A stretch of 64,000 bases of DNA from Periplaneta americana (taxonomy: Eukaryota; Arthropoda; Insecta; Blattodea; Blattidae): contig NC_091125.1 in NCBI RefSeq assembly GCF_040183065.1, positions 111,996,121-112,060,120 of the forward strand, in the 5' to 3' direction. Position numbers and translations under genes: made by a program. The notes below the pieces were generated by a model. It worked only from the letters and a program-made list of their open reading frames with translations. It did not search any database and was not told where the DNA came from. Shown here piece after piece: positions 22,070 through 33,492 of the stretch. The first letter of the stretch is position 1. Each line of letters starts with the position of its first letter.

Positions 22070-23516
22070 AGTGTTCCGAGTTGTAGATTCAAGGACAAGG
22101 TTCATGAGAGAGGATTTTAGGAAAAATTTGTGATTTCTCTCAATATGCCGCCGTTCGAAAAATGACATGGGCAACAGACAGCAAGCATGCATAGCGGTGA
22201 TTCAGTTCGTCAACTTTTGAAGAGGATTTCAGGAAAAATTTGTGATTTCTCTCAATATGGCGCCGTTCGAAAAATGATATTGGCAACAAACAGCATGCAT
22301 AGCGGTGATTCAGTTCGTCAACTTTTGAAGAGGATTTCAGGAAAAATTCCTGATTTCTCTCAATATGGCGTCATTCGAAAAATGACATTGACAACAAACA
22401 GCACGCATAGCGGTGATTCAGTTCGTCATCTTTTGAAGAGGATTTCATGGAAAATTCGTAATTTCTCTCAATATGGCGCCGTTCGAAAAATGTCATGGAC
22501 AACAAACAGCATGCATAACGGTGATTCAGTTCGTCATCTTTTGAAGAGGATTTCAGGAAAAATTCGTGATTTCTCTCAATATGGCGCCGTTCGAAAAATG
22601 ACATTGGCAACAAACAGCATGCATAGCGGTGATTCAGTTCGTCAACTTTTGAAGAGGATTTCAGTGAAAATTCGTGATTTCTCTCAATATGGCGCCGTTC
22701 GAAAAATGTCATAGACAACAAACAGCATGCATTACGGTGATTCAGTTCGTCATTTTTTGAAGAGGATTTCATGGAAAATTCGTGATTTCTCTCAATATGG
22801 CGCCGTTCGAAAAATTTCATGGACAACAAACAGCATGCATAGCGGTGATTCAGATCGTCAACTTTTGAAGAGGATTTCAGGAAAAATTCGTGATTTCTCT
22901 CAATATGACGTCATTCGAAAAATGACATTGACAACAAACAGCACGCATAGCGGTGATTCAGTTCGTCATCTTTTGAAGAGGATTTCATGGAAAATTCGTG
23001 ATTTCTCTCAATATGGCGCCGTTCGAAAAATGTCATAGACAACAAACAGCATGCATTACGGTGATTCAGTTCGTCATCTTTTGAAGAGGATTTCAGGAAA
23101 AATTCGTGATTTCTCTGAATATGGCGCCGTTCGAAAAATGACATTGGCAACAAACAGCATGCATAGTGGTGGTTCAGTTCGTCAACTTTTGAAGAGGATT
23201 TCAGTGAAAATTCGTGATTTCTCTCAATATGACGCCGTTCGAAAAATGACATTGGCAACAAACAGCATGCATAGCGGTGATTCAGTTCGTCAACTTTTGA
23301 ATAGGATTTCAGGGAAAATTTGTGATTTCTCTCAATATGGCGTCATTCGAAAAATGACATGGACAACAAACAGCATGCATAGCTGTGATTCAGTTCGTCA
23401 ACTTTTGAAGAGGATTTCAGGAAAAATTCTTGATTTCTCTCAATATGGCGTCATTCGAAAAATGACATGGACAACAAACAGCATGCATAGCGGTGATTCA
23501 GTTCGTCAACTTTTGA
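22070..23516. repeat. 108-bp minisatellite, about 13 units, open on both strands
   Basis: Twelve full units start at 22187, 22295, 22403 and then every 108 bp to 23375. There is a diverged partial unit before and a 34-bp partial unit from 23483. 108 bp is 36 codons, so both strands keep long open frames: plus units begin MHSGDSVRQLLKRIS, and minus units contain FFERRHIERNHEFS. Only a few stops interrupt (for example TCATAG near 22709 and 23033). Units 22295-22726 match units 22835-23266 in order, giving a 540-bp (5-unit) higher-order period. No start context, splice pattern or known domain supports a real protein. Confidence 0.92.
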
Positions 23517-23611
23517 CAGTAACGTCTCACGTCTTGTATATTACATTACATTACAGATGTAATCTATTTATTGGCTTACCTTTTAAGCCGTTGGAACTGT
23601 CGACTGCTGGA

Positions 23612-23900
23612 AAAATAACACGATACTTTTTGTACGATTTCTTCGTATCATAATGGAGATTCGCTGCTCTAATTTGTACTGCATTGCCACGAACTAAACT
23701 GAACTGCATAATGTAAATCAGCTGTGTACTAATGCTCTAACCTTGATGTCCGTCCAGCCTGTATTATCTGTCCATCCTACGAATACAAAATCTTTCCACG
23801 CTCGTTCCAGGAGAAATGTAGGCCTACACACTATTTCTTCAACAGTCCCATTCGAACAGCAAAAGGCCGACGGTATTTACCCACAGCGAAACATGTTTTC
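23612..23900 (+). repeat. Dispersed repeat B, copy 2
   Basis: It aligns with the reverse complement of 7795-8035 over TTTGTACGATT..TT, GCCACGAACTAAACTGAA, TCAGCTGTGTACTAATGCTC and CCAGGAGAAATG. It directly follows the minisatellite. Function unknown. Confidence 0.6.
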
Positions 23901-23989
23901 TGCCAAACGGCCTGTAGAACTGCGTAATCATGTTCACCAATTATTATGAAACGCAAATCGCAGTGTTTACTTCCTAATTTGTTTACGCT

Positions 23990-25365
23990 CAGGAGTGGCC
24001 AAACGGACGTGCAGTGCTGTTGCGATTAATTTTATTATAATAAATGAATGGGAATAAATTAAATAGGTAATGAATTATTTGCTAGTGAGGATTATAAACA
24101 AAACTAAAATTCTTTCAGTCATTTATTATTACGATACACTTCATGCACATTAATGACATTACTTACGGTTCACTCTATATACAGTATATAAATACGACCG
24201 AAAACGTATGGGGTGAAGACACTCAACTAACCTTCCCTAAGAGAGTTATTTGGAAGTGTTATTATAGCGATCGTGTTATTATCCAATTTTTCTTTCGTAA
24301 GGACTTATCAATGTTTATCCTCTTTTCATATAATATTGACCTTGTACTTCTGAAATAGTTGACACGCCCAAGAAGAATACCACTACTCAAGCACTCCAGG
24401 AAACTTTGTGCTGGGTTTTCTTTGTATTTCTTTTGTAGATTTTTTTCTTAACATTAGTATTGTATATAATAACACTCCAAATGATAAACGCCACTGCTGA
24501 TATAAAAATAAAGTAAAGTTGGGAATACAGTAAAAAAAAAAAAGCTGCTACAGAACAAAACAACGCCAAAAGAACGGTAATTGACCCTGGGTTTCTCCCG
24601 ATACCTACGGCTCATCAAAGGTTACTCCACAGTCAGAAAACATGAGGATTGTACATGTATACAGGGTAAATCAAAAGTAATGTCATTAATTTTAAGGGGT
24701 TATTCTTTGAAATATTTCAAACAAAAATTTTAATACAATTTAGTTCTTTTTTTACTTCCTTTCCGACATAAAATTTGTTTAAAAAAACAAAGATAATTGA
24801 TTCTATTAGAAAACATATTTCTAGCTTTTTTTTATTTCAAAAGCAATGAAAATTAATGTATTCACCTATGAATACAGAGACGCATTACCTTTGAGCAAAA
24901 AAAAAACAAATATTTGAATAAATGTTTATGTTGACAGTGAAAAGTGTTAATTTATGGCATATTTTACACCTAGCAAAGTTCATTGAAACATCTTTCAACA
25001 TATATGCAATCTCACTTCTGAAATAATTTTATACATCGCCATTAAATGCTACTATTAAACATATTTAATGACACAGTGCAATGTATTGTAACAAGTAGCT
25101 TCGACATTAACGTCACATCGTAGTAGGTAACATGTTTATTTGCATATTGTATTATTAAACAAGCCTTGTAACTCAAACTAATGTTATTAACGACTGTTGA
25201 GAAACTGTAATAACTACTCTATCAGTAATAATGTATATGCATGCTAAAAGTCATGGTCAACTAAAGAGAGTTTCATATCTGCTTTAGGGGATGGTACATA
25301 AGAACATGAGAAAATAAAAACACACAATAGTAATGTTACGCTTAACTGCATTTCAATCATTTATA
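23990..25365. other. No gene recognised
   Basis: Very AT-rich. ACAGGGTAAATCAAAAGTAA at 24662-24681 looks like a mariner TIR, but I found no partner. Otherwise featureless. Confidence 0.45.
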
Positions 25366-25369
25366 CAGT

Positions 25370-25377
25370 CAAAATAA

Positions 25378-25416
<39 letters not shown>

Positions 25417-25530
25417 ATACATAAATAAATAAATACATAAATAAATAAATACATAAATAAATAAATACAGAAATAAAGAAATACAAAAATAAATAAATAC
25501 GTAAATAAATAAATAAACAAATAAATAATC
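25370..25530. repeat. (AAAT)n / (AAATACAT) tetranucleotide array
   Basis: AAAT units with interspersed ACAT variants. Open frames on the minus strand through it (FIYLFIYLFIYL) are artefacts of the repeat. Confidence 0.9.
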
Positions 25531-25870
25531 CGTAGCGCAACAGCTCGTCAAGACTCAAAGCCGACCCAATGAGCAGTTGATTGCTGATCTCACTTCTTCC
25601 TGCCTCGATAGAGGTGAATGACCATCCAACCAGTACGAGGGTAACGCGTGGTCAGTATGATAATCCCAGATGTTGTAGCTTGTTTTATAATAGAATTTCG
25701 CTACTTATCTTAGCTCCCCAAATTCATCACGTATCGGGGTGGGCACCAGTCCCACACATTGGGCGAATTTCATGAGAAAATTCCTTCTCATGAAGAATCG
25801 AACCAGCGCTCATTCCTTAATGCGTGCCCATGAATGTCGCCTTAAATCACGACGCTACGCCGAAGTACTA
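25528..25870 (-). mobile_element. SINE family C, longest copy
   Basis: The minus-strand element has a reversed B-box (GAATCGAACC near 25794) and tRNA-like CGTCGTGATTTAAGGCGACA on the 5' side. The body holds CTCCCCAAATTCATCACG and CAACCAGTACGAGGGTAACG. Partial copies lie at 6452-6595 and 32040-32262. Confidence 0.68.
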
Positions 25871-25939
25871 CAGAACCAAAGTTGTCCCTAGTCATCAACA
25901 TTTAACAAAGAACAGGTTTAATATATTTGAAAAGAAAGC

Positions 25940-26135
25940 CACTGGGAGCTCGGGTTCGAATCCCGTAGGGTCCAAATGGAATTTCTGGTGGACCAAGATG
26001 TGCTTGGCGGTAGGTTTTCACGGGATACTCTTGTTTCTCCTACCGGCATTAAACCATACCACCATTGCTCCTTTAATCATCATATGCTGCTTTGTAGTTT
26101 GCCTTCCATGGTGCACCGAGGGTAATGACTAATGG
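25940..26135 (+). repeat. SINE-like segment with B-box
   Basis: GGTTCGAATCC at about 25953-25963 is a good B-box, followed by CGTAGGGTCC, GTTTTCACGGGATACTC and ACCATACCACCATTG. No clear A-box or end, so probably a partial SINE. Confidence 0.45.
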
Positions 26136-26139
26136 CGGC

Positions 26140-26913
26140 AAAAGAACTACAGTTTCGGCACGTCGTCCTACTCGATGAGATCGCTTGGGTGAATGACGTA
26201 AGTCAAGTGCCCGCTATTATATTTAAAACCTTACATATGATCAGATTATTCCTATAATTTAGGGGACTATCTACAGATAGAAATATAAGTACAAATCACA
26301 ACATTTAAGAACGCCGGTATTTTTCTCATAGCATCCAACATGGAACAAATACTTAAGAAAATTATGAAATTGTAATTAGGCCTACCTCAGATGTGATAGG
26401 CCATACCAAAGTAAAAAAAGGAACGTTACGAAGACAACATGCGTATTTTTTTTATACTGTTCCTCACTCACATCACTCCGCTGACTCGTGCCTTATCCAA
26501 ATAAATAAATAAATAAATTAATTAAAAAAAAAATAAATAAATCATATAGGATGCATGCCTGTTAGTTATGCAACGTTGTCACATTATGACTCTGAATTAG
26601 CCCAGCCCAGTTTTTTAACTCAGAAGTTAGTAGTTATCTCTTGCGGCAGGACAAGCTGACCTATCTACGCTGGCTGAGGCCGTCTATGTTTGGCAACGCT
26701 GTTATAAAGCAATTCAGTTATCGGAAGCGGCCAACTGCATAATATAAACATCGAGAGCATGTTGATGTGACTCCATTGACTTCTTTCCTCAGAGCTGGGG
26801 TCGTCTAAGTTTGGCGAGTAGGCTGCAATACTTTTACGCGTTTCAAATCAATTCAGCTTCCAAAATTACAGTGCATAATAATACTGTTTATACTCGCAGT
26901 TTATTTTCTTAAA

Positions 26914-26915
<2 letters not shown>
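26140..26915. other. No gene recognised
   Basis: Mixed-composition sequence. The words GGCCGTCTA(T)GTTTGGC and GGGTCGTCTAAGTTTGGC (26676 and 26799) form a diverged direct repeat. Confidence 0.4.

Positions 26916-26993
<78 letters not shown>
26916..26993. repeat. (ATT)n microsatellite
   Basis: About 25 ATT units, uninterrupted. Confidence 0.9.
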
Positions 26994-26994
<1 letters not shown>

Positions 26995-27151
26995 GGAAGA
27001 TAGGCCTATCCATATACAGAACACAAAACAGATTCTGCACCTAAACGAGAGCAAACAGACGTTAGGCTATGGACAATACACATTAAAGGCAATAGGAGGA
27101 GTAACATATATAGCAAATGGTACGCGTATAAAGGAAAGATAAGTAATACCA

Positions 27152-27365
27152 GAGAGAGTCAAAAAATAACCTTAAAAATTGTTTTAGCCTATTAATTGAA
27201 TATGTACAATAAGACTACAAACACTTTATCACTTTTCAACATAGTCCCCCTTACGTTCCATGCAAGTTTTTCTGTTATACTATGTTAAAAGTGATGAAGT
27301 GTTTGTAGTCTTATTGCACATATTCAATTAATAAAACAATTTTTAAGGTTACTTTTTGACTCTCC
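27152..27365. mobile_element. Palindromic element
   Basis: Arms 27152-27246 and 27282-27365 are reverse complements: GAGAGTCAAAAA(A)TAACCTTA, ATTAATTGAATATGT, CAATAAGACTACAAACACTT and ATCACTTTT(C/A)A each have a mirror. The loop is about 35 bp and contains TCCCCCTTACGTTCCATGCA. The wording of the arms suggests a mariner-derived fold-back element (inference). Confidence 0.72.
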
Positions 27366-27580
27366 CTCGTAGGAAATGGAGATGGAGCAGTGTAAAAATA
27401 AGTAATAATAAATGGAGATGGCATAAGAGTGGAATAGTAGAAGCAATAGGAAATGGAACTGATATAGTAGGAAGAGGAAGAGTAATAGGAAAAAATACTG
27501 GACAAGGAAAAAGAAGGAATAACATTAAAGAAGGCAAAACAATAAAAGGACATAAATTATAGTCATCCTTATAACAGGCC

Positions 27581-27762
27581 ATGAAGGCCCAAATGGTAGC
27601 GGAAAGTGAACACTTCCACCTATACAGACAATCGGCATTAATAACAGTAGGGATTCAGTCCTACGTGCCCGCCGACTTTACCTCAAGGAAATAACGCTGG
27701 TACTCGTTTCTGTTAGAGGCTGAGTAAACCCCAAGGCCATGGTGCAGCCGGAAGAATTAGAG
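27581..27762 (+). repeat. Dispersed repeat E, copy 1
   Basis: It shares ACAGACAATCGGCATTAAT, TTTCTGTTA(A/G), GGCTGAGTAAACCC and AAGGCCAT(G/A)GTGC with the reverse complement of 61351-61540. Probably a SINE-type or UTR-type repeat. Confidence 0.55.
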
Positions 27763-28300
27763 AAAATCCATGACTCAATCGAGGATCGGACCAACGACTT
27801 TCCTGCTTTACCTCAGGTCCTCAGCGGAAGGAGAAGAAATAAGAAATGGAGGAAAAACTTGAAAAACAAGAAGAACAAGAGAAAATGTATGAAAATGGAA
27901 AGGAGATGGAACGATAGAAGTAGAAAGAGTATGAAAAGTAAGAGCCTATGTTACTGTCAAGGAACACAGTAAGACAAAGAAAGAAAGAAAGAGAAGGAAT
28001 AAGAGAAAGAGAAGAAATACAATAAAGAAATTGGTAAGATAGAAAGAAATTATGGCATAAAGATAATAATAATTAGGAGAGAAAGTAAGAAAAGACGATA
28101 AACAGAGCTGTTGGGGAAGTAAAGGAATTACAGAATAATTGTAAAAGGAGGCATTAGTACGAGAAGAGGAGAGGAAGAGAAAAGAAGTGAGAAAAAGAAG
28201 GAGTTGAAGAAATATAGTGAATAAGAGACGAATTTCAGGAAGAAAACAAACAGGAAGAAAGAAAAGCATATCAAGTAGAATAACGAGGAGATGGAAGTTT
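27763..28300. other. Purine-rich tract, no gene
   Basis: The top strand is dominated by GAA/AGA/GGA words (GAAAGAAAGAAAGAGAAGG near 27980). Apparent Lys/Arg-rich (+) and Leu/Ser-rich (-) frames follow from this composition. Confidence 0.6.
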
Positions 28301-28303
28301 AAA

Positions 28304-28577
28304 GGGCAAAATATACGCACGGCCATTTTGTTTACCATCAAACTCTCACTATATTAAGCCAACCGTTTAAACGATCATTAAAGTTTGAAAGAGCACTCGT
28401 ACAAAATATACACACGGCCATTTTGTTTACCATCAAACTCTCACTATATTAAGCCAAGCGTTTAAACGACAATTAAAGTTTAAAAGGGCACTAATACAAA
28501 ATATACGCACGGCCATTTTGTTTACCGTCAAACTCTCTCTATATTAAGCCAATCGTTTAAACGATAATTAAAGTTTT
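28304..28577. repeat. Three tandem copies of a 95-bp unit
   Basis: GGCCATTTTGTTTACC recurs at 28321, 28416 and 28511, with exactly 95 bp between starts. Each unit contains TATATTAAGCCAA and the palindrome CGTTTAAACG. Copies differ by a few substitutions. Confidence 0.92.
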
Positions 28578-28579
28578 AC

Positions 28580-29100
28580 CTCAATTTTTTCTAGGCACAG
28601 GGAAGTTTTGTATTTCAGTTTACCATGAAGCCTATATTATTTATTTAATATTATGCTAGGCCTAGGACAAATGATTGGGAATTTTGATCTATATGTTGTT
28701 AGAGCTCTTAACACAACACGGAATTTTTAATAGAAAATGAACAAATATCAACCCTCTTAGGCCAGTTTCGAACCCACAGCCACAAATTTGAAAAATGTTT
28801 CGTGTGTATACTATGACATACTGAGAACATTCTCAATATAGTCTATAAATACCTTCTAGCACTTGTGTTATAATTCGTAATTTTTACCGCTCCTAAATAA
28901 CTTCAAGAATTGATAAGAGGTCTTTTAATAAAGTAAGAATAGGCTAAATCTGTTAGGATTTAAAGAGTAAGACGAAAAATTTCAGAAGCTGTCAACCTTG
29001 AAACCCGGGTGGTGGGTAAAAGAACAAGAGGAAAGTTGAAAGAAATAATTTTTTTCAATTCACTATTATCAAGGTCGTTCAATTTATGAAAATACTGGAG
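28580..29100. other. No feature recognised
   Basis: AT-rich sequence just upstream of the GC-rich promoter island. I cannot name transcription-factor sites with confidence. Confidence 0.4.
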
Positions 29101-29161
29101 CCGAATCGAGTAGAAGTGTCGGAAGGTTGCAGAGGGGGCTGGGCATTGGTCAGGCGATGTT

Positions 29162-29210
29162 TATATAAGGCCGCACAACGCTCCGAGTCGGATCTGCAGT
29201 GCAGTCAGTG
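29162..29210 (+). promoter_or_regulatory. Candidate TATA-type core promoter of the decarboxylase gene
   Basis: A TATATAAG box lies at 29162-29169. It is followed 30-45 bp downstream by initiator-like GCAGT (29196-29200) and the arthropod-type TCAGT (29205-29209). The stretch 29100-29290 is clearly GC-richer than the AT-rich DNA around it. The first usable donor site, CAG|GTAAGA, follows at 29244/29245. Assignment to the decarboxylase gene is inference: it is the only promoter-like signal on the + strand upstream of the coding exons that is paired with a good donor site. Confidence 0.5.
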
Positions 29211-29244
29211 TCGGGGGAGTCGCTCGTCGCCTTCAATCCAACAG
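29198..29244 (+). other. Putative non-coding exon 1 (5' UTR) of the decarboxylase gene
   Basis: The exon runs from about 29198 (start uncertain by roughly 10 bp) to the donor CAG|GTAAGA at 29244/29245. It has no ATG that must be used. It would splice to the acceptor at 47332/47333, 18 bp before the ATG of exon 2. A non-coding first exon separated from the ATG exon by a large intron is common in insect Ddc-type genes. The link between the two exons is inferred and needs transcript evidence. Confidence 0.45.
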
Positions 29245-29805
29245 GTAAGAAGAGCCAGCCGTTGCACTGTCTGTGTGCTTGCGTAACGGCACAGGGCGAA
29301 CTTGAGCACTATGCAACTGCAATCTGTAACACGTACGCCTTTTAACTTCTTTCTAGGTCCTCGTGCTAAGCCCACATTTTACTCTGTATAATTCCGACAT
29401 AGGTCCAAATCCTTTGTTCAAAGTACTCGAAGCATTTCTAAATACTGTAATTTATGAGGTAACAGATAGAATTAAGTAAAATACAAAAATCAAACTTTGC
29501 GTTTTCTATCTTAAGTTTTCTCTAAGTGGATTCTCTGTTTACTTCAGTATATGTCACATTCATTTTTTCGTATATATAGACCTATTACCTCTTCGTTTTG
29601 CTTTTGTCTAAAAAAGTGTATCTATTCAGTTGCTTAACTTAGTGTTTAATTTCAGATGCTCAACAATTTTGAGTTATTGTAAGCATTCGTGGAGACAAAA
29701 ATGAACCACGTGAACAATTTTATGTCAGAACAGGCCACAGAAGCCTACTTCATTTACTGCAAGGTACAAGCACAATGTCAATTTCGGTTCCTTATCAAGA
29801 AGTTA

Positions 29806-29806
29806 C

Positions 29807-29842
<36 letters not shown>

Positions 29843-30057
29843 ATCCTGCTACTACTACTGCTAAGAGATACTATTACTACTACTACTACTACTACTACTA
29901 CTGTTAGAGATACTATTACTACTGCTACTACTACTACTACTATTACTACTACTACTACTACTGCTAAGAGGTACTATTGCTACTGCTACTGCCACTACTG
30001 CTGCTACTACTGCAGCTGCTACTACTCCTGCTACTGTTAGAGATACTATTACTACTG

Positions 30058-30095
<38 letters not shown>

Positions 30096-31016
30096 GCTAA
30101 GAGGTACTATTACTACTGCTACTACTACTACTCCTGCTACTGCTAGAGATACTATTACTACTGCTACTACTACTACTGCTAAGAGTTACTATTACTACTG
30201 CTACTACTGCAGCTGCTACTACTACTCCTGCTACTGCTACTGTTAGAGATACTATTATCACTGCTACCAATACTACTACTACTACTGCTAAGAGGTACTA
30301 TTACTACTGCTACTGCCACTACAGCTGCTACTACTACTCCTGCTACTGCTACTGTTAGAGATACTATTACTACTGCTACTACTACTCCTGCTACTGCTAC
30401 TGTTAGAGATACTATTACTACTGCTACTACTACTACTACTACTACTACTGCTAAGAGGTACTATTACTACTGCTACTGCCACTACAGCTGCTACTACTAC
30501 TCCTGCTACTGCTACTGTTAGAGATACTATTATCACTGCTACCAATACTACTACTACTACTGCTAAGAGGTACTATTACTACTGCTACTGCCACTACAGC
30601 TGCTACTACTACTCCTGCTACTGCTACTGTTAGAGATACTATTACTACTGCTACTACTACTCCTGCTACTGCTACTGTTAGAGATACTACTACTACTACT
30701 GCTACTACTACTACTACTACTGCTAAGAGGTACTATTACTACTGCTACTGCCACTACAGCTGCTACTACTACTCCTGCTACTGCTACTGTTAGAGATACT
30801 ACTACTACTACTACTACTAAGAGGTACTATTACTACTACTACTGCCACTACAGCTGCTACTACTACTCCTGCTACTGTTAGAGATACTATTACAACAACT
30901 ACTACTACTACTACTACTACTACTAGTACTGCTGCTACTACTACTCCTGCTGCTGCTGCTACTACTGCAACTACTACTAATACTACTGCTACTGCTAAGA
31001 GGTACTATTACTACTG

Positions 31017-31052
<36 letters not shown>

Positions 31053-31425
31053 CTGCTGCTACTACTACTAATACTACTGCTTCTGCTAAGAGGTACTATT
31101 ACTACTGCTACTACTGCTGTTGCTGCTACTACTGCTACTGCTACTACTACTACTCCTGCTGCTGCTACTACTGCTACTACTACTACTACTACTACTACTA
31201 CTAATACTACCACTACTAATACTACTGCTACTGCTAAGAGGTACTATTGCTACTGCTACTACTGCTATTGCTGCTATTACTACTGCTACTACTACTATTA
31301 CTACTGCTACTACTACTACTACTAGTACTACTACTACTGCTGCTATTATTACTGCTACCGCTACCACCACTACTACTACCACTACCACTACACTACTACT
31401 ACAACCACTATCACCACAATCACTA
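29806..31425. repeat. 1.6-kb (ACT)n-derived composite array
   Basis: Long (ACT/CTG) triplet stretches are punctuated by two recurring markers: GCTAAGAG(G/A)TACTATT (about 12 times, e.g. near 29863, 30287, 30451 and 30721) and GTTAGAGATACTATT (many times). These define larger units of roughly 50-160 bp. Poly-Leu, poly-Thr and poly-Ser frames are by-products. The array lies about 560 bp downstream of the putative first exon. Confidence 0.9.
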
Positions 31426-31431
31426 AACTAA

Positions 31432-31493
<62 letters not shown>
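31432..31493. repeat. (ATT)n microsatellite
   Basis: About 20 ATT units directly after the ACT array. Confidence 0.88.
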
Positions 31494-31494
<1 letters not shown>

Positions 31495-31732
31495 TGTTAC
31501 CACCGATATTACTATCGTCATCAGTTGCAAAACTAATTTTGTGTTACTAGCTATAAATTCAGCGAACCAGGGTGTGATAAAGGTTTGTCTCTCTTTCGTA
31601 AATATTGGGAAATGGGCATGTGTCCCTTGCCTCTCACCAAACATTCACAATATAGCTATGGAGTTCTAAATACTAGTTAAAATTCCCAGAGAGAACAAAA
31701 CGTATGAAAGATCTCGATCATTTAAAGTTGTT

Positions 31733-31958
31733 GTCGGCCTCGGTAGCGTAGTCGATATAGCGCTGGCCTTCTGCGCTCGAGGTTGTGGGTTCGATCCCGG
31801 CCCAGGTCGATGGCATTTAAGTGTATTTATATGCGACAGGCTCATGTCAGTAGATTTACTGGCATGTAAAAGAACTCCTGAGGGACAAAATTCCGGCACA
31901 CCGGCGACGCTGATATAACCTCTGCAGTTGCGAACATAGTTAAATAAACCATAATTTG
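31733..31958 (+). mobile_element. tRNA-derived SINE (family B), copy 2, with target duplication
   Basis: Head TCGGCCTCGGTAGCGTAGTC (A-box side), B-box GGTTCGATCCC at 31788-31798, body with GCGACAGGCTCATG and CCGGCACACCGGCGACGC, end AATAAACCATAATTTG. The flanks TTTAAAGTTGTT (31721-31732) and TTTTAAGTTGTT (31959-31970) match at 11 of 12 positions. Confidence 0.85.
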
Positions 31959-32039
31959 TTTTAAGTTGTTATCATCAACATCATCATAATCATCATCATC
32001 CTGCAGTGTTGCAGTTATTGGTTCAACTACACAAGTTCA

Positions 32040-32262
32040 GTTGAGAGTAGGCCTAATAGTATGCTGGATTCTTCTATTACTCCTGGACCCCATTTCGCTA
32101 CCTATTGAAGCTCCCCAAATTCATCACGATCCTGGGTGGGCACCGAAATATCGTGAGAAAGATTTCTTACCCTCATGAGGACTCAAACCATTGCTCATTT
32201 TGTAACGCGTGTCCAGGCATGACGACGCCTCAGATAACGACGCTATGACGCAGGAACGGGCT
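32040..32262 (-). mobile_element. SINE family C, partial copy
   Basis: It shares CTCCCCAAATTCATCACG, GGGTGGGCACC, CTCATGA(G)GA.TC.AACCA and AACG(A)CGCTA(T/C)G with the copy at 25528-25870. Confidence 0.62.
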
Positions 32263-32377
32263 TAGTACAATATAGTAAATTATCGTAAAGATATATGGTA
32301 ATTTAGGGGAAGTAATGGTAGATTAATTATCATGCACAGATATATGGGAAACTATGTTAGAAAATCTTTTTTTCTTT

Positions 32378-32379
32378 GG

Positions 32380-32423
<44 letters not shown>

Positions 32424-32450
32424 TATTATTATTATTTCCAGAATAAATAA

Positions 32451-32502
<52 letters not shown>
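32378..32502. repeat. (ATT)n followed by (AT)n
   Basis: ATT units at about 32379-32436, then AATAAATACATA and (AT)n at 32455-32502. Confidence 0.9.
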
Positions 32503-32506
<4 letters not shown>

Positions 32507-33415
32507 GATTCTAGAACCTCCAGGAAGAGTACAAAATCGTGCACAGTGGTCATTCCACAAAATTTTAAAACAAGTATTTAATTAATTAACAACAAATAAA
32601 GAGTATAAAAAGAAAAAGAAAAACACAGATATTATGGTAATTGAAACTTTATATTTCCTCCCTAAACAATAATTTCTAATTGATTTTTTAAAATAAGGAA
32701 CATTAAGAAAATGAATGTTTGGTAATTTAACTGTTATCTTGTTACAGAACCTTGGACCGAAATTGTTACTGTGATTATAAGCTATAGTTGTGGTACATTT
32801 AGGTTCTGTCAGGCATATGTTGTCTAATCTTTTAGTTTTATAGGGAAAATTTCAGTATAAGGATTTCTCACTGACAATTACATCTTAAAATACTAAAAAG
32901 ATCACATCTGTTTGAGTTTGTCGAATGCGCATCATCATGCTTATGAAAAGGTACTTACCAGTGCCAATAATTTATTTTGTGTGCGCAAGGTTGGAATTTT
33001 GAAGTAAGAGGGAAAGGAAGGAATCCATGTTCTGAAATTTATGCGTTTTATATTTATATGAATACAGGTTAAATATATTACGATTTTTATGTAGGCCTAC
33101 GAAATTCAATAAGACATTGTTATAAATTTGATGAATATTAAATACTAAATAATAGTACGATTACTACATATTACCATTCAATTTCAAATATTTTTCAGTT
33201 TTTTTTACATTCGCGGAAGAAATTTATATTCCGTACATGGGACTGGGTGTTCGTCCGTTGTCTTATGATTGTCCTCTGATGTCTCAGCGGTGGCCCTGCG
33301 ACATACCGATCTCATGGCCACGTAGGCCCGTATTTGTAGGATGTGTAGTGTACGATCTAAAGAACCTCCCTCCCCAACCGCAATGGTGTAAGTCGGATAA
33401 AAGTGGAGATTAAGC
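32503..33415. other. No gene recognised
   Basis: AT-rich intronic-type sequence. A SINE-like Thr/Val-tRNA look-alike could not be defended. Confidence 0.4.
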
Positions 33416-33417
33416 AG

Positions 33418-33420
33418 AAA

Positions 33421-33472
<52 letters not shown>

Positions 33473-33474
33473 AA
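33418..33474. repeat. (GAAA)n microsatellite
   Basis: About 14 GAAA units. It abuts the left part of the TIR element that begins at 33493. Confidence 0.9.
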
Positions 33475-33492
33475 TTAGGGCCTATAGTCGCA

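Noticed and set aside
22187..23653. Long open frames of 103-200 codons on both strands
   Set aside because: They come from a 108-bp tandem repeat with a period divisible by 3; both strands are equally open and there is no domain or splice or promoter support.
24662..24681. Mariner TIR (ACAGGGTAAATCAAAAGTAA)
   Set aside because: No inverted partner or transposase remnant was found nearby.
27739..28341. Lys/Arg-rich plus-strand and Leu-rich minus-strand ORFs
   Set aside because: Explained by purine-rich strand composition.
29162..29250. Downstream promoter element near +28
   Set aside because: A CGTCG word exists at 29225-29229 but the start site is uncertain by about 10 bp, so the spacing cannot be claimed.
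29086..29286. 66-codon ORF across the promoter island
   Set aside because: It overlaps the TATA box and donor site and has no family resemblance; it is open by GC composition.
29977..31431. Poly-Leu, poly-Thr and poly-Ser ORFs
   Set aside because: Translations of a triplet repeat array in several frames.
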